Shown here in pieces: positions 42,797-51,000 of a stretch of 64,000 nucleotides of DNA (position 1 is the first letter of the stretch; each line of letters opens with the position of its first letter). Origin of the DNA: PCC-10605 sp964409355 (GTDB lineage: Bacteria; Cyanobacteriota; Cyanobacteriia; Cyanobacteriales; Cyanobacteriaceae); contig CAYPDC010000004.1 of NCBI GenBank assembly GCA_964409355.1, forward strand, positions 1 to 64,000, read 5' to 3'. The translations under genes and the position numbers were made by a program. The notes under the pieces were generated by a model. That model was not told where the DNA came from. It ran no database searches and saw only the letters and a list, made by a program, of their open reading frames with translations.

Positions 42797-44160
42797 TTAT
42801 AGATGTTTGGTGACTATATCCATTAAGTCATTAGGTAATAAGCCGTGATAGTTTGGTTTTTGTAGATTATCGGAGGCTATATAGTATTTAGCTTTCTCTT
42901 CTGGGCTATAAAATAGTCCATCTTGGTAATTGTAAGTGCCATTGGTTAAAAATTTTAAGGTCATAAAAGGATGAGTTGTGCCTCCTTTTCTTAGGTTTAT
43001 TTCAATGGCATATAATTGCCATTGATTATTTTTTTTGACAGCTAAAAAATCAACTCCAAATCTCTCCATTGCACCTTTTTTAACTAATTCTTCTCCTACT
43101 TTTAAGGCTAATTCTTGCAGTTGTAAACGATAGCTGCTATCCGCAGGAAATGAACATCCTAAGTAAATTTGTTGCTCTTCTCCACCTAAAATTTGATCAT
43201 GGGTGGATAGTATTTCTACTTTTCCATTAGGGGTAATATATCCTTGTACACTCGGTGAATATTTCTCTTTTCCCTCGATAAATTCCTCGACTATTACTCC
43301 TAATTCAGGGATGCGATCGCAGTATGTTAGCCATGTTTCTCCTTCTCCTTGCACCTTGGCTTCATGAATAATTTGGGCAATTAAATTTTCACATTTAACT
43401 AATGATAAATCAGAGGAAAAAAGTGCAGATATACCACTAAGATCTAAAACGGCATTACCCTCTCCTGAAAAGCCTTCATTGAGTTTAAATACTACTTTCT
43501 TTAAATTAGTTTTTCGCATCAATAATTCCGCTGTTTCTCTGATTAAATCATCAATAGTAAATACTAATTTGCTACCGTCGGGATGAAGTAAATTGCATTG
43601 AGCAAAAATTTCTCTACTACCACTTTTCGAGCCCCAATAGCTTAATTCTGGACTGGATGCCAATAAAGGAATGTCTAATTTGATCGATAATTCTTGTTCT
43701 AAGGGAGTAGAATTAAAACAAACCATATAACTTTTATTTGGACGTAAAGAATTCTTAATTTTTGTTACTAAACGTGGTCTTTCTAGTATTTTTTGTGTCA
43801 GTGGTTTTAATGAACAATCATAGGTGGTTAATAATAATAATAATCTTTCTCTGGCATGGGAAAAGGGAATGCTGGGAAGAAGTTGTAGGTAATAGTCAAC
43901 GATAATTGGCGATAGAGGTTGTGCGGTGACGTAAATCAGCCGAGTATGGGGATTTCTTAACCGAATTAAGGAAAATAATTGTCTTTCTTCGTAATGTAAA
44001 AAACCTGCTACTTTTTGCCCACTCTTTGATCTATGCTAAAGGAAGGAATGACTAATATATCCGTGTCGTCTTCGTCCAAAATATCCCTATCTTGCCAACA
44101 ATGACGCAGTTTTTCTTGTAATTCTGTAAATCTTTGTTTTTCTAACGGAGTAATTGTCAT
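42797..44160 (-). pseudogene. PGM1-type ATP-grasp peptide ligase, one frameshift
   Basis: Two frames together make a protein of about 454 residues. The first runs from an ATG at 44160 (MTITPLEKQRFTELQEKLRH) to a TAG at 44008, ending in VIPSFSIDQRVG. The second continues QKVAGFLHYEERQLFSLIRL, then IYVTAQPLSPIIVDYYLQLL and MVCFNSTPLEQELSIKL, and closes at 42797. Restoring one G in the GGG run at 44018-44020 joins them exactly. The C-terminal part has ATP-grasp features (VVFKLNEGFSGEGNAVLDLS, ERFGVDFLAV, AIEINLRKGGTTHPFM), as in the cyanobacterial PGM1-related ligases. Everything after the shift is undamaged, so the mutation is recent or a sequencing error. Confidence 0.8.
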
Positions 44161-44194
44161 TTTCTTTCTCCTTTTACCTTCCTTTCTTTAATAT

Positions 44195-44247
44195 AACCTC
44201 AGTTCGATGCAAAAATATCGGATAGGGGCAGGTTTCAGGTTTGACGG
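44195..44247 (-). repeat. Family B repeat fragment (B3)
   Basis: On the given strand it reads ACCTCAGTTCGATGCAAAAA then TATCGGATAGGGGCAGGTTT and CAGGTTTGACGG, the reverse complement of the right half of the family B copies at 42098 and 12870. It sits just upstream of the frameshifted ligase gene. Confidence 0.7.
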
Positions 44248-44354
44248 TGTGATTTTCGGAAAATTATATTATTCAATCTATGATCCCTGAAAGTGGTACT
44301 GCTCGATCGCATTTTTCTTTCTTTTTATTTACAAATATTTATTAATGAAATCCT

Positions 44355-45119
44355 GTGACTATTCTGACAACATTTCAACTATTTTTTTTAGTCCTTATTT
44401 TCCTCTTCACCAGCATTATTGGGGTGGTGACGGGTAGCAATTCTTTAATTACTGTGCCAGTAATGTTAGAATTTGGCATATCTCCCCAAGATGCGATCGC
44501 AACTAATATGTTAGCACTAATATTTATGAGTATTGGGGGGACAATTCCTTTTTTAAAAGGTGATATTTTAAAACAAAGACAAGATATACCCTTACTGTCA
44601 ATTTTAACAGTTATGGGTTCAATTATAGGAGCATTATTAGTATTAGTAATTCCTAGCGAGACTATGCCTTTACTGATTTCTATTTTCATGATAGCCGTTT
44701 TAATTTTCTCAATAATTAACCGAAATAAAGGGGTAGAAAAACAGGAAGAATCATCGCCTTTAGAGAAAAAAATTGGTTATCTTCTTACTTTTTTACTAGG
44801 TATTTATGGCGGATTTTTTAGCGGAGGATATGTCACGACTTTAACAGCCATTTTTATTGGCTGTTTAAACATGACATTTTTAGAAGCGGTAGCAATTACG
44901 AAAGTTTTAAATATTTTTTCTTCTCTAATTGCAACGGCTATTTTTATGAGTCAAGGATTAGTGGATTATCCCTTGGGAATTATTTTGGGAATAACGATGT
45001 TTTTTGGAGCAATATTAGGGGCAAAATTTGCGATTAAAATCAGCAATTTATGGTTAAGAAGAATCTTTATCGTGACGGTAATTATTTTAGCCATTAGAAA
45101 TATATTGAGCTTATTTTAG
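44355..45119 (+). CDS. TauE/SafE-family membrane exporter
   Basis: A 254-residue protein with about eight hydrophobic helices, starting at a GTG. The family pattern is seen in GVVTGSNSLITVPVMLEFG with ISPQDAIATNMLALIFMSIG, and repeated in the second half as GIYGGFFSGGYVTTLTAIFI. Members export sulfite, sulfoacetate or related organosulfur anions; the substrate here cannot be told. No sulfur gene is adjacent, although sqdB, which consumes sulfite, lies 4.6 kb away. The start lacks a strong ribosome site. Confidence 0.85.
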   Translation: MTILTTFQLFFLVLIFLFTSIIGVVTGSNSLITVPVMLEFGISPQDAIATNMLALIFMSIGGTIPFLKGDILKQRQDIPLLSILTVMGSIIGALLVLVIPSETMPLLISIFMIAVLIFSIINRNKGVEKQEESSPLEKKIGYLLTFLLGIYGGFFSGGYVTTLTAIFIGCLNMTFLEAVAITKVLNIFSSLIATAIFMSQGLVDYPLGIILGITMFFGAILGAKFAIKISNLWLRRIFIVTVIILAIRNILSLF

Positions 45120-45168
45120 TTGTGAGATGATCATGAAAATTAAGAATTAATAACTATCAATTATCAAA

Positions 45169-45190
45169 TATAGCAGTCCTGATTGCTATA
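45169..45190. repeat. Family D terminal repeats joined (D2)
   Basis: TATAGCAGTC-CTGATTGCTATA places two family D ends back to back without an interior, compared with the complete copy at 47306-47469. It lies between the exporter and the pseudouridine synthase gene. Confidence 0.6.
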
Positions 45191-45208
45191 TTAAGTATAA
45201 ACTATGAA

Positions 45209-45808
45209 TTAAATACCGTTTAAAATTTGGATTTCTAAAGAAGTTAATTCTCTCCATTCACCGACATTTAAACCCTCTAAAGTTAAAGATAATTTTTGAT
45301 TAATACCAATTTTTACTCTGATTAATCGTAGAGTGGGATAACCAACGGCGGCAGTCATCCTTCTTACTTGACGGTTTCTCCCCTCGGTTAAGGTTAACTC
45401 TAGCCAAGCGGTGGGAATGTTTTTGCGATAACGAATGGGAGGATTGCGAGGGGGTAATTCTGGTTCAGATTTTAACAAAGATGCGATCGCCTCTTTGGTT
45501 TTTTTGCCTTGAATCACCACTCCTTGGGCTAATTTTTTGATAGCTTCAGGAGTAGGGATATTTTCCACCTGCACCCAATAAGTGCGAGGATGGGCAAAAC
45601 TAGGCTCACAAAGACGATGTTTAACGCTGGGATTATCCGTTAATAATAGCAATCCTTCGCTGTCTAAATCAAGTCTGCCCACAGAATAAATATTAGGTAT
45701 ATTAATATAGTCTTTTAAAGTTTGTCTAGTGTCTTTATGGGGGCTATCATCGGTAAATTGACACAAAACATTATAGGGTTTATAAAATAAAATATATTGA
45801 TAACTCAT
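45209..45808 (-). CDS. rluE: RsuA/RluE-family rRNA pseudouridine synthase
   Basis: The 199-residue enzyme isomerises a uridine in ribosomal RNA. The catalytic aspartate lies in VGRLDLDSEGLLLLTD; flanking marks are ILFYKPYNVLCQFTDD, YWVQVENIPTPEA and LTEGRNRQVRRMTAAVGYPT. It lacks the N-terminal S4 domain of RsuA and RluB. That, with its size, fits RluE, which modifies 23S rRNA; another member of the group is possible. It is divergent from the DUF2079 gene across only 42 bases. Confidence 0.87.
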   Translation of the reverse strand: MSYQYILFYKPYNVLCQFTDDSPHKDTRQTLKDYINIPNIYSVGRLDLDSEGLLLLTDNPSVKHRLCEPSFAHPRTYWVQVENIPTPEAIKKLAQGVVIQGKKTKEAIASLLKSEPELPPRNPPIRYRKNIPTAWLELTLTEGRNRQVRRMTAAVGYPTLRLIRVKIGINQKLSLTLEGLNVGEWRELTSLEIQILNGI

Positions 45809-45850
45809 TGCTTATTTTTTCATACTTAAATTATATTTTTAAATTAAATA

Positions 45851-47251
45851 ATGAAGACTTTAATCAATAAATATAACAACATAATAACATATACTATCAT
45901 TAGTTTTTTAGTTTTTTTTCTCGCTAGTAGTGTACGTCATATTTTATTTAATTCCCATGCCTTTGATTTAGGTATTTTTGACAATGGTATTTACCTTATT
46001 TCTCAAGGAAAAACGCCTTATATTTCTTTTCGAGAATTACATATTTTAGGAGATCATGCTGCTTGGATTCTCTATTTTATTGCCCCTCTCTATTATATTT
46101 TTCCCTCTGTTTATTGGCTATTTTTTCTTCAATCCTTAGTAAGTGCGATCACAATTTTTCCTATTTGGAAATTAAGTAAATTAAGCGATTTAAGTGACTC
46201 AAAAGCAAAGACTGTTTGTCTGATTTATCTTTTATATCCCCTAATCTTTAACGTCAATTTATTTGACTTTCACCCTGAAGTGATTGCCTTACCTTTATTT
46301 TTTACTGCCCTTTTAGCCGTGAGATTAGATAAACTTATTTGGTTTATTGTTTCTATCATGTTCATCTTAGGATGTAAAGCAGTTTTAGCCCTAAATATAA
46401 TAATGATGGGAATGTGGCTAATGATATTTTATGGTAAAAAAACTTACGGTTTAATTGCTATTTTTAGCGGAGTGTTTTGGTTTATTATTGCCACTCAATT
46501 AATTATCCCGACTTTCAGTGGAGAAGAAGCCGCCGCCGTCAGTCGTTATGGATTTTTAGGTGATTCTGTCACAAAAATTGCCTTAAATTTAATCTTTAAG
46601 CCACGAATTATTTTATCTCACCTTTTTACCCTAGCTAATGCGGAATATTTAGTCTTACTATTTTTACCGGTAATTCCCGTGTTAGCATGGCAACAAATGT
46701 ATAATTTAATTCCTGCTATCCCCACTCTTTTTCTTAATTTAATAACCGAATATCAACCCCAAAAAGATTTAGTTCATCAATATTCATTACCAATAATTCC
46801 TTTTTTAATTTTTACCATTATAGCAAGTTTAGCCCATGGTAAAACATGGCTTTATCACAGTGTCAAAATCAGAATTTGGTCATTAATACTCTTTTTTGCC
46901 TTGGCTAAATATGTTTATTTTTTCCCCAATGGTTTATATTTAAAAAATTTCCATACATGGAAGGCAAGTAATGAAGCTATCAAAATAATTGACACGAAAG
47001 AAAGTGTTTTTACCGCCCCTCAATTTGCCCCTCATTTAACCCATCGTTTAACCATTGATTTAGCTATAGATACTATCAATTATGAGCAAGTTAGTAAATT
47101 TAATTATGTACTTTTAAATCTTGATAATCCCACAGGATATAGTTCGGCAGAAGACATTAAAAATCTTATTAATTTTCTTGAAAAAAACTCCCTATTTATA
47201 TTAGAGTATCATCAGAATGATATTTATTTATTTAAACAAAATAAAGCCTGA
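45851..47251 (+). CDS. DUF2079 polytopic membrane protein
   Basis: The 466-residue protein is mostly hydrophobic helices. An early lumenal-type motif, NSHAFDLGIFDNGIYLISQG, and LHILGDHAAWILYFIAPLYY match DUF2079, a family related in plan to GT-C glycosyltransferases with acidic residues in the first external loop. A catalytic role in sugar transfer is suggested by that resemblance only. LFDFHPEVIALPLFFTALLA continues the pattern. The C-terminal 110 residues form a soluble tail. Confidence 0.8.
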   Translation: MKTLINKYNNIITYTIISFLVFFLASSVRHILFNSHAFDLGIFDNGIYLISQGKTPYISFRELHILGDHAAWILYFIAPLYYIFPSVYWLFFLQSLVSAITIFPIWKLSKLSDLSDSKAKTVCLIYLLYPLIFNVNLFDFHPEVIALPLFFTALLAVRLDKLIWFIVSIMFILGCKAVLALNIIMMGMWLMIFYGKKTYGLIAIFSGVFWFIIATQLIIPTFSGEEAAAVSRYGFLGDSVTKIALNLIFKPRIILSHLFTLANAEYLVLLFLPVIPVLAWQQMYNLIPAIPTLFLNLITEYQPQKDLVHQYSLPIIPFLIFTIIASLAHGKTWLYHSVKIRIWSLILFFALAKYVYFFPNGLYLKNFHTWKASNEAIKIIDTKESVFTAPQFAPHLTHRLTIDLAIDTINYEQVSKFNYVLLNLDNPTGYSSAEDIKNLINFLEKNSLFILEYHQNDIYLFKQNKA

Positions 47252-47305
47252 AGTTATACCATAATACCTTCAATAAAATCTTGAAATATTAACATGATTT
47301 TAATA

Positions 47306-47469
47306 TATAGCAATCAGTTATGAGTTGTGAGAATACTATCCTCCCTAACCCCCCTTAAATAAAGCAGGACTGTTTCATTTTCGAGAAACAAAAAAGAGAG
47401 GGAGATAGGGAGAAAGGGGGATGGGGGAATTTAGTTGAAATTTCTTATAAATAATTCCTGATTGCTATA
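47306..47469. repeat. Family D element, complete copy (D1)
   Basis: A 164-base element with perfect twelve-base inverted ends, TATAGCAATCAG and CTGATTGCTATA. Inside are TTATGAGTTGTGAGA, a CCTCCCTAACCCCCCTTAAA motif and a purine-rich run (AGAGAGGGAGATAGGGAGAA). It fills the spacer between the convergent DUF2079 and queA genes. Confidence 0.75.
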
Positions 47470-47524
47470 ATCATTGGACTAAACACCTTTTCACTTTTGG
47501 CATATAACAAAAGAAGCCTAAACC

Positions 47525-48586
47525 TCATTGAATTAACATCGCATCCCCAAAAGAATAGAAACGATATTTTTCCCTAATTGCCTCCTCATAAACCTTCATC
47601 AATCTTTCTCTCCCAATTAAAGCACTAACCAACATTAATAAACTCGATTTCGGTAAATGAAAATTAGTAATTAATCCATCAATCACTTGAAACTGATACC
47701 CCGGATAGATAAATAAATTGGTTTTTCCCTCAAATGCCTGTAAACTACCACATTCTTTGCACACCCCTTCTAATGTTCTTACAACCGTAGTACCAACTGC
47801 TATCACTTTATTTCCCCTCTCTTTTGTTTCCTTGATTAAATTAACGGTTTCTTCCTCAATTTCAATCCATTCTTGGTGCATATCATGGTTAACAATATTT
47901 TCTACCTCCACCGGGCGAAATGTGCCAATGCCGACATGGAGAGTCACTTCCGTTTTATTGATTCCCTTTGCCTTTAATTGCTCAAATAATCGCTCTGTAA
48001 AGTGTAATCCAGCCGTAGGAGATGCGATCGCACCTTGTTTTTGAGCATAAACTGTTTGATACTGTTGAGGATTAGCCTCAGATTCAGTGACATAGGGAGG
48101 AAAAGGAATCTCCCCCACCTTCTCCAACAAGTGCCAAAAAGAATCTCCCTGCCAAGAAAATTGTAAATATCTTCCCCCCGTTGCCTCATCCTTATCAACT
48201 ACCGTTGCCTTTAATAAACCATCACCAAAATAAATTTCACTACCCAAAGAAAAACGCTTCCCCGGTTTCACCAACGCCAACCAACAATTATCTTCTGTTT
48301 CTTCCACCAACAAAACTTCTACTAGCGCCCCAGTGCTTTTTTTTCCATATAAACGAGCGGGGATAACACGAGTGTTATTAACAACTAATAAATCTCCTGC
48401 GGCTAAAAACTGGGGTAAATCAGCAAAAATCTGATGTTTCAGACTATTTTCTGCTTCAATTACCAACAAACGAGAACTATCTCTCGGAATCACTGGATTT
48501 TGAGCAATCAATTCTGGGGGTAAAGAATAATCATAACTAGACAACTGCCGATCAATATCTATACTACTTTGTAGGGTAAAATTCAT
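47525..48586 (-). CDS. queA: tRNA preQ1(34) ribosyltransferase-isomerase
   Basis: QueA transfers and rearranges the ribosyl part of S-adenosylmethionine to preQ1 at tRNA position 34, giving epoxyqueuosine. The 353 residues show SYDYSLPPELIAQNP, LLVVNNTRVIPARLYG, IASPTAGLHFTERLF, VTLHVGIGTFRPVEVE and the C-terminal FYSFGDAMLI. Both ends are complete. The promoter must lie in the short spacer before hspA's terminator. No other queuosine gene is visible in the window. Confidence 0.97.
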   Translation of the reverse strand: MNFTLQSSIDIDRQLSSYDYSLPPELIAQNPVIPRDSSRLLVIEAENSLKHQIFADLPQFLAAGDLLVVNNTRVIPARLYGKKSTGALVEVLLVEETEDNCWLALVKPGKRFSLGSEIYFGDGLLKATVVDKDEATGGRYLQFSWQGDSFWHLLEKVGEIPFPPYVTESEANPQQYQTVYAQKQGAIASPTAGLHFTERLFEQLKAKGINKTEVTLHVGIGTFRPVEVENIVNHDMHQEWIEIEEETVNLIKETKERGNKVIAVGTTVVRTLEGVCKECGSLQAFEGKTNLFIYPGYQFQVIDGLITNFHLPKSSLLMLVSALIGRERLMKVYEEAIREKYRFYSFGDAMLIQ

Positions 48587-48661
48587 ATATTACTTAGAAC
48601 AATAATCTTATTTTTCACATACTTTTAATCATTATATCTCTTTGGGAATGATTTAAAAAAG

Positions 48662-48690
48662 AAAAAAAAACCTGTCTGATTAAGACAGGC
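48662..48690 (-). terminator. Rho-independent terminator of hspA
   Basis: Read on this strand, GCCTGTCT-TAATC-AGACAGG is followed by a run of nine T (48662-48670). A seven-pair GC-containing stem with a full T-run is the clearest intrinsic terminator in the window. It serves the small heat-shock gene upstream. Confidence 0.9.
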
Positions 48691-48750
48691 AAACAGAGCT
48701 AATATAAACTCAATAAAATCGATGATAAACTATGAGTATGGATCATTATA

Positions 48751-49212
48751 CTATGATGCTAAAGCAGGTTTTTCTTCCGCTCCTAAACTAACTTTAAAGA
48801 CTTTATTTTTATCATCCTCTAGTTTAGGTAAAGTCAAAGTTAAAATACCGTCATTATAATCAGCAGTTACTTGGTCATTTTTAACGGGTAATGGTAAGTT
48901 AATTACTCGTTCAAATTTACCATAATTAAACTCAGAGATATAGTAACTACCGTCTTTATTTTCTTCATGACTATGGTATTCTCCACTAACTTTTACACTG
49001 TCACGGGTAACGCTAATATCAAGGTCTTTTTTGTCAATACCCGGCACTAAAACTTTGAGTATTAAACTATCATTTTTGTCTGATAATTCCACCGCAGGTT
49101 TAAGGGGAGAATTAGGTACATCATCCCAAGTAGTTATTTCATCAAGAAGACGATTCATTTGACGATGTAAACTATTGATTTCATATAAGGGATTAAAACG
49201 AACAATAGGCAT
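48751..49212 (-). CDS. hspA: Small heat-shock protein, Hsp20/alpha-crystallin family
   Basis: Hsp20 proteins hold unfolding proteins in large oligomers; the Synechocystis HspA also stabilises membranes and photosystem II in heat. The 153-residue protein has the alpha-crystallin domain at about 40-140: LILKVLVPGIDKKDLDISVT, KVSGEYHSH, YGKFERVINLPLPVKNDQ and YNDGILTLTLPK. The ATG at 49212 is chosen, with AGGAGG about ten bases upstream, over a start seven codons earlier. A weak AU stem around the start codon suggests RNA-level heat control. Confidence 0.94.
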   Translation of the reverse strand: MPIVRFNPLYEINSLHRQMNRLLDEITTWDDVPNSPLKPAVELSDKNDSLILKVLVPGIDKKDLDISVTRDSVKVSGEYHSHEENKDGSYYISEFNYGKFERVINLPLPVKNDQVTADYNDGILTLTLPKLEDDKNKVFKVSLGAEEKPALAS

Positions 49213-49244
49213 ACTTTTAAACCTCCTAATCAACTATTAAAGTA
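49212..49244 (-). promoter_or_regulatory. Possible RNA thermometer hairpin in the hspA leader
   Basis: On this strand TACTTTAA (49244-49237) can pair with TTAAAAGTA (49220-49212), which includes the A of the start ATG, with one bulged base. The Shine-Dalgarno AGGAGG (49227-49222) lies in the 16-base loop. A short, all-weak stem over the start region is the kind of structure that melts on heating, as in Synechocystis hsp17. Confidence 0.45.
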
Positions 49245-49355
49245 CAAATTATTTAACTTTTTATTGCTACCTTTATCTTGTCATAATCGTTAAGATTGAG
49301 CAGGAGAGAAAACCGAAATAAATCAGGTATTGTTTTCCGTATTTTTCCGAAATGA

Positions 49356-49533
49356 ACCTGAGTTCGAGATAAGTAAAAATGATGAAGACGAGAAGGGGAG
49401 AGGGGGAGGAAAATGCTCCAAAATTGTCGATTATTTCCTAGAAAATATTCACTAAAATTGATAAATTAGGGTTAAAAATCAATTTATATAGTTTTTTTCT
49501 CAATACCTATCAAGTTTAACTCCGAACTCAGGT
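49356..49533 (+). repeat. Family A repeat, complete copy (A1)
   Basis: A 178-base element with perfect inverted ends ACCTGAGTTCG and CGAACTCAGGT. It contains GATGAAGACGAGAAGGGGAG, TTGTCGATTATTTCCTAG, an ATAAATTAGGGTTAAAAATC block and CAATACCTATCAAGTTTAAC. It is the reference for copies at 2441, 26768 and 30450. The remainder of the hspA-sqdB spacer (49245-49734) shows only short A/T-rich runs. Confidence 0.85.
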
Positions 49534-49734
49534 AAATGAATAGTCAATCGAACTACAAAGTATAGAATATTAACTACAAACTACAAACTGCGAACTAAAT
49601 ATTCCCCCCTCACCAGAATATGAATGAAGTATAACTGACTGTTCAAAAAAATTTAATTAATGATCTTTTTCGTGCCAATAATTTGGTACATTAACCTAAA
49701 TATATTGAGATAATAACAAGAGAACATAGTCACA

Positions 49735-50886
49735 ATGAAAGCATTAGTAATAGGCGGAGATGGTTATTGCGGTTGGGCAACAGCACTTCATCTCTCTAAT
49801 AAAGGTTATGATGTTGCTATTTTAGATAATTTAGCCCGTCGTCACTGGGATGATAAATTAGGGGTAAATACTTTAACTCCTATTGCTTCTATTCAAAAAA
49901 GAATTAATCGTTGGTACGAATTAACTGGTAAGAAAATCGAGCTTTTTGTCGGTGATATTACTAACTATGACTTCTTAATCAAGGCTTTTCGTCAATTTGA
50001 GCCTGAGTCTATTGTACACTTTGGGGAACAACGTAGCGCCCCTTATTCGATGATTGACAGAGAACACGCTGTATTTACTCAAGTTAATAATGTGGTAGGT
50101 ACTTTAAATATTCTCTATGCTATGAAAGAGGAGTTTCCTGACTCTCACCTCGTCAAATTAGGTACTATGGGGGAATATGGTACTCCTAATATTGATATTG
50201 AAGAAGGTTATATCGAAATTGAGCATAATGGACGTAAGGATATTTTACCTTATCCTAAGCAACCCGGTAGTTTCTATCATTTAAGTAAAGTTCACGATAG
50301 TCATAATATTCACTTTGCTTGTAAAATTTGGGGTATCCGTGCCACTGACTTAAATCAAGGGGTAGTTTACGGGGTTTTAACCGAAGAAACTGGTATGGAT
50401 GAGTTATTAATTAACCGTCTCGATTATGATGGTGTTTTCGGCACTGCTTTAAACCGTTTCTGTATCCAAGCTGCGATCGGACATCCTCTTACAGTATATG
50501 GTAAAGGTGGACAAACTCGTTCTTTCTTAGATATTCGTGATACCGTCAGATGTATGGAACTTGCGATCGCAAATCCTGCGGAAGCTGGACAATTCAGAGT
50601 ATTCAACCAATTTACCGAGTTATTCAGCATCAACGACTTAGCGGATATGGTACAAAAAGCAGGGGCAACTTTAGGCTTAAAAGTCGAAGTCAATAACTTA
50701 GAAAATCCCCGGGTTGAACTAGAAGAACACTATTTTAACGCTAAAAACACTAAATTATTAGATTTAGGCTTACAACCTCACTATCTCTCCGATTCTCTCC
50801 TTGATTCTTTACTTAACTTCGCTCAAAAATACAAAGGCAGAGTTGATATAGAGCAAATTTTACCCAAAGTCTCTTGGCGACGCTAG
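49735..50886 (+). CDS. sqdB: UDP-sulfoquinovose synthase
   Basis: SqdB converts UDP-glucose and sulfite to UDP-sulfoquinovose for the thylakoid sulfolipid SQDG. The 383 residues begin with the nucleotide-binding loop ALVIGGDGYCGWATALHLS, then LARRHWDDKLGVNTLTPI, ALVHFGEQRSAPYS-like VHFGEQRSAPYSMIDREHAV, KLGTMGEYGTPNIDIEEG and the active-site YxxxK in FYHLSKVHDSHNI. The glycosyltransferase gene sqdX, often next in other cyanobacteria, is absent; a convergent tamB-like gene follows instead. Confidence 0.97.
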   Translation: MKALVIGGDGYCGWATALHLSNKGYDVAILDNLARRHWDDKLGVNTLTPIASIQKRINRWYELTGKKIELFVGDITNYDFLIKAFRQFEPESIVHFGEQRSAPYSMIDREHAVFTQVNNVVGTLNILYAMKEEFPDSHLVKLGTMGEYGTPNIDIEEGYIEIEHNGRKDILPYPKQPGSFYHLSKVHDSHNIHFACKIWGIRATDLNQGVVYGVLTEETGMDELLINRLDYDGVFGTALNRFCIQAAIGHPLTVYGKGGQTRSFLDIRDTVRCMELAIANPAEAGQFRVFNQFTELFSINDLADMVQKAGATLGLKVEVNNLENPRVELEEHYFNAKNTKLLDLGLQPHYLSDSLLDSLLNFAQKYKGRVDIEQILPKVSWRR

Positions 50887-50912
50887 GCATCATTTGAGTA
50901 ATGAGTAAGTAG

Positions 50913-50932
50913 GGGTTGAATATATTCAACCC
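50913..50932. terminator. Palindrome between convergent sqdB and tamB-like genes
   Basis: GGGTTGAATA-TATTCAACCC is a perfect twenty-base palindrome, flanked by AAGTAG and CTTACG. Its arms match the hemA terminator stem at 36383. Position between convergent genes suits bidirectional termination, but there is no T-run. Confidence 0.55.
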
Positions 50933-51000
50933 TTACGGAGTGGGGAGTAGAGGAGGCGTGGGAAGGTAGGGGAGACAACCTGAAACCTGAAACCTATTCA

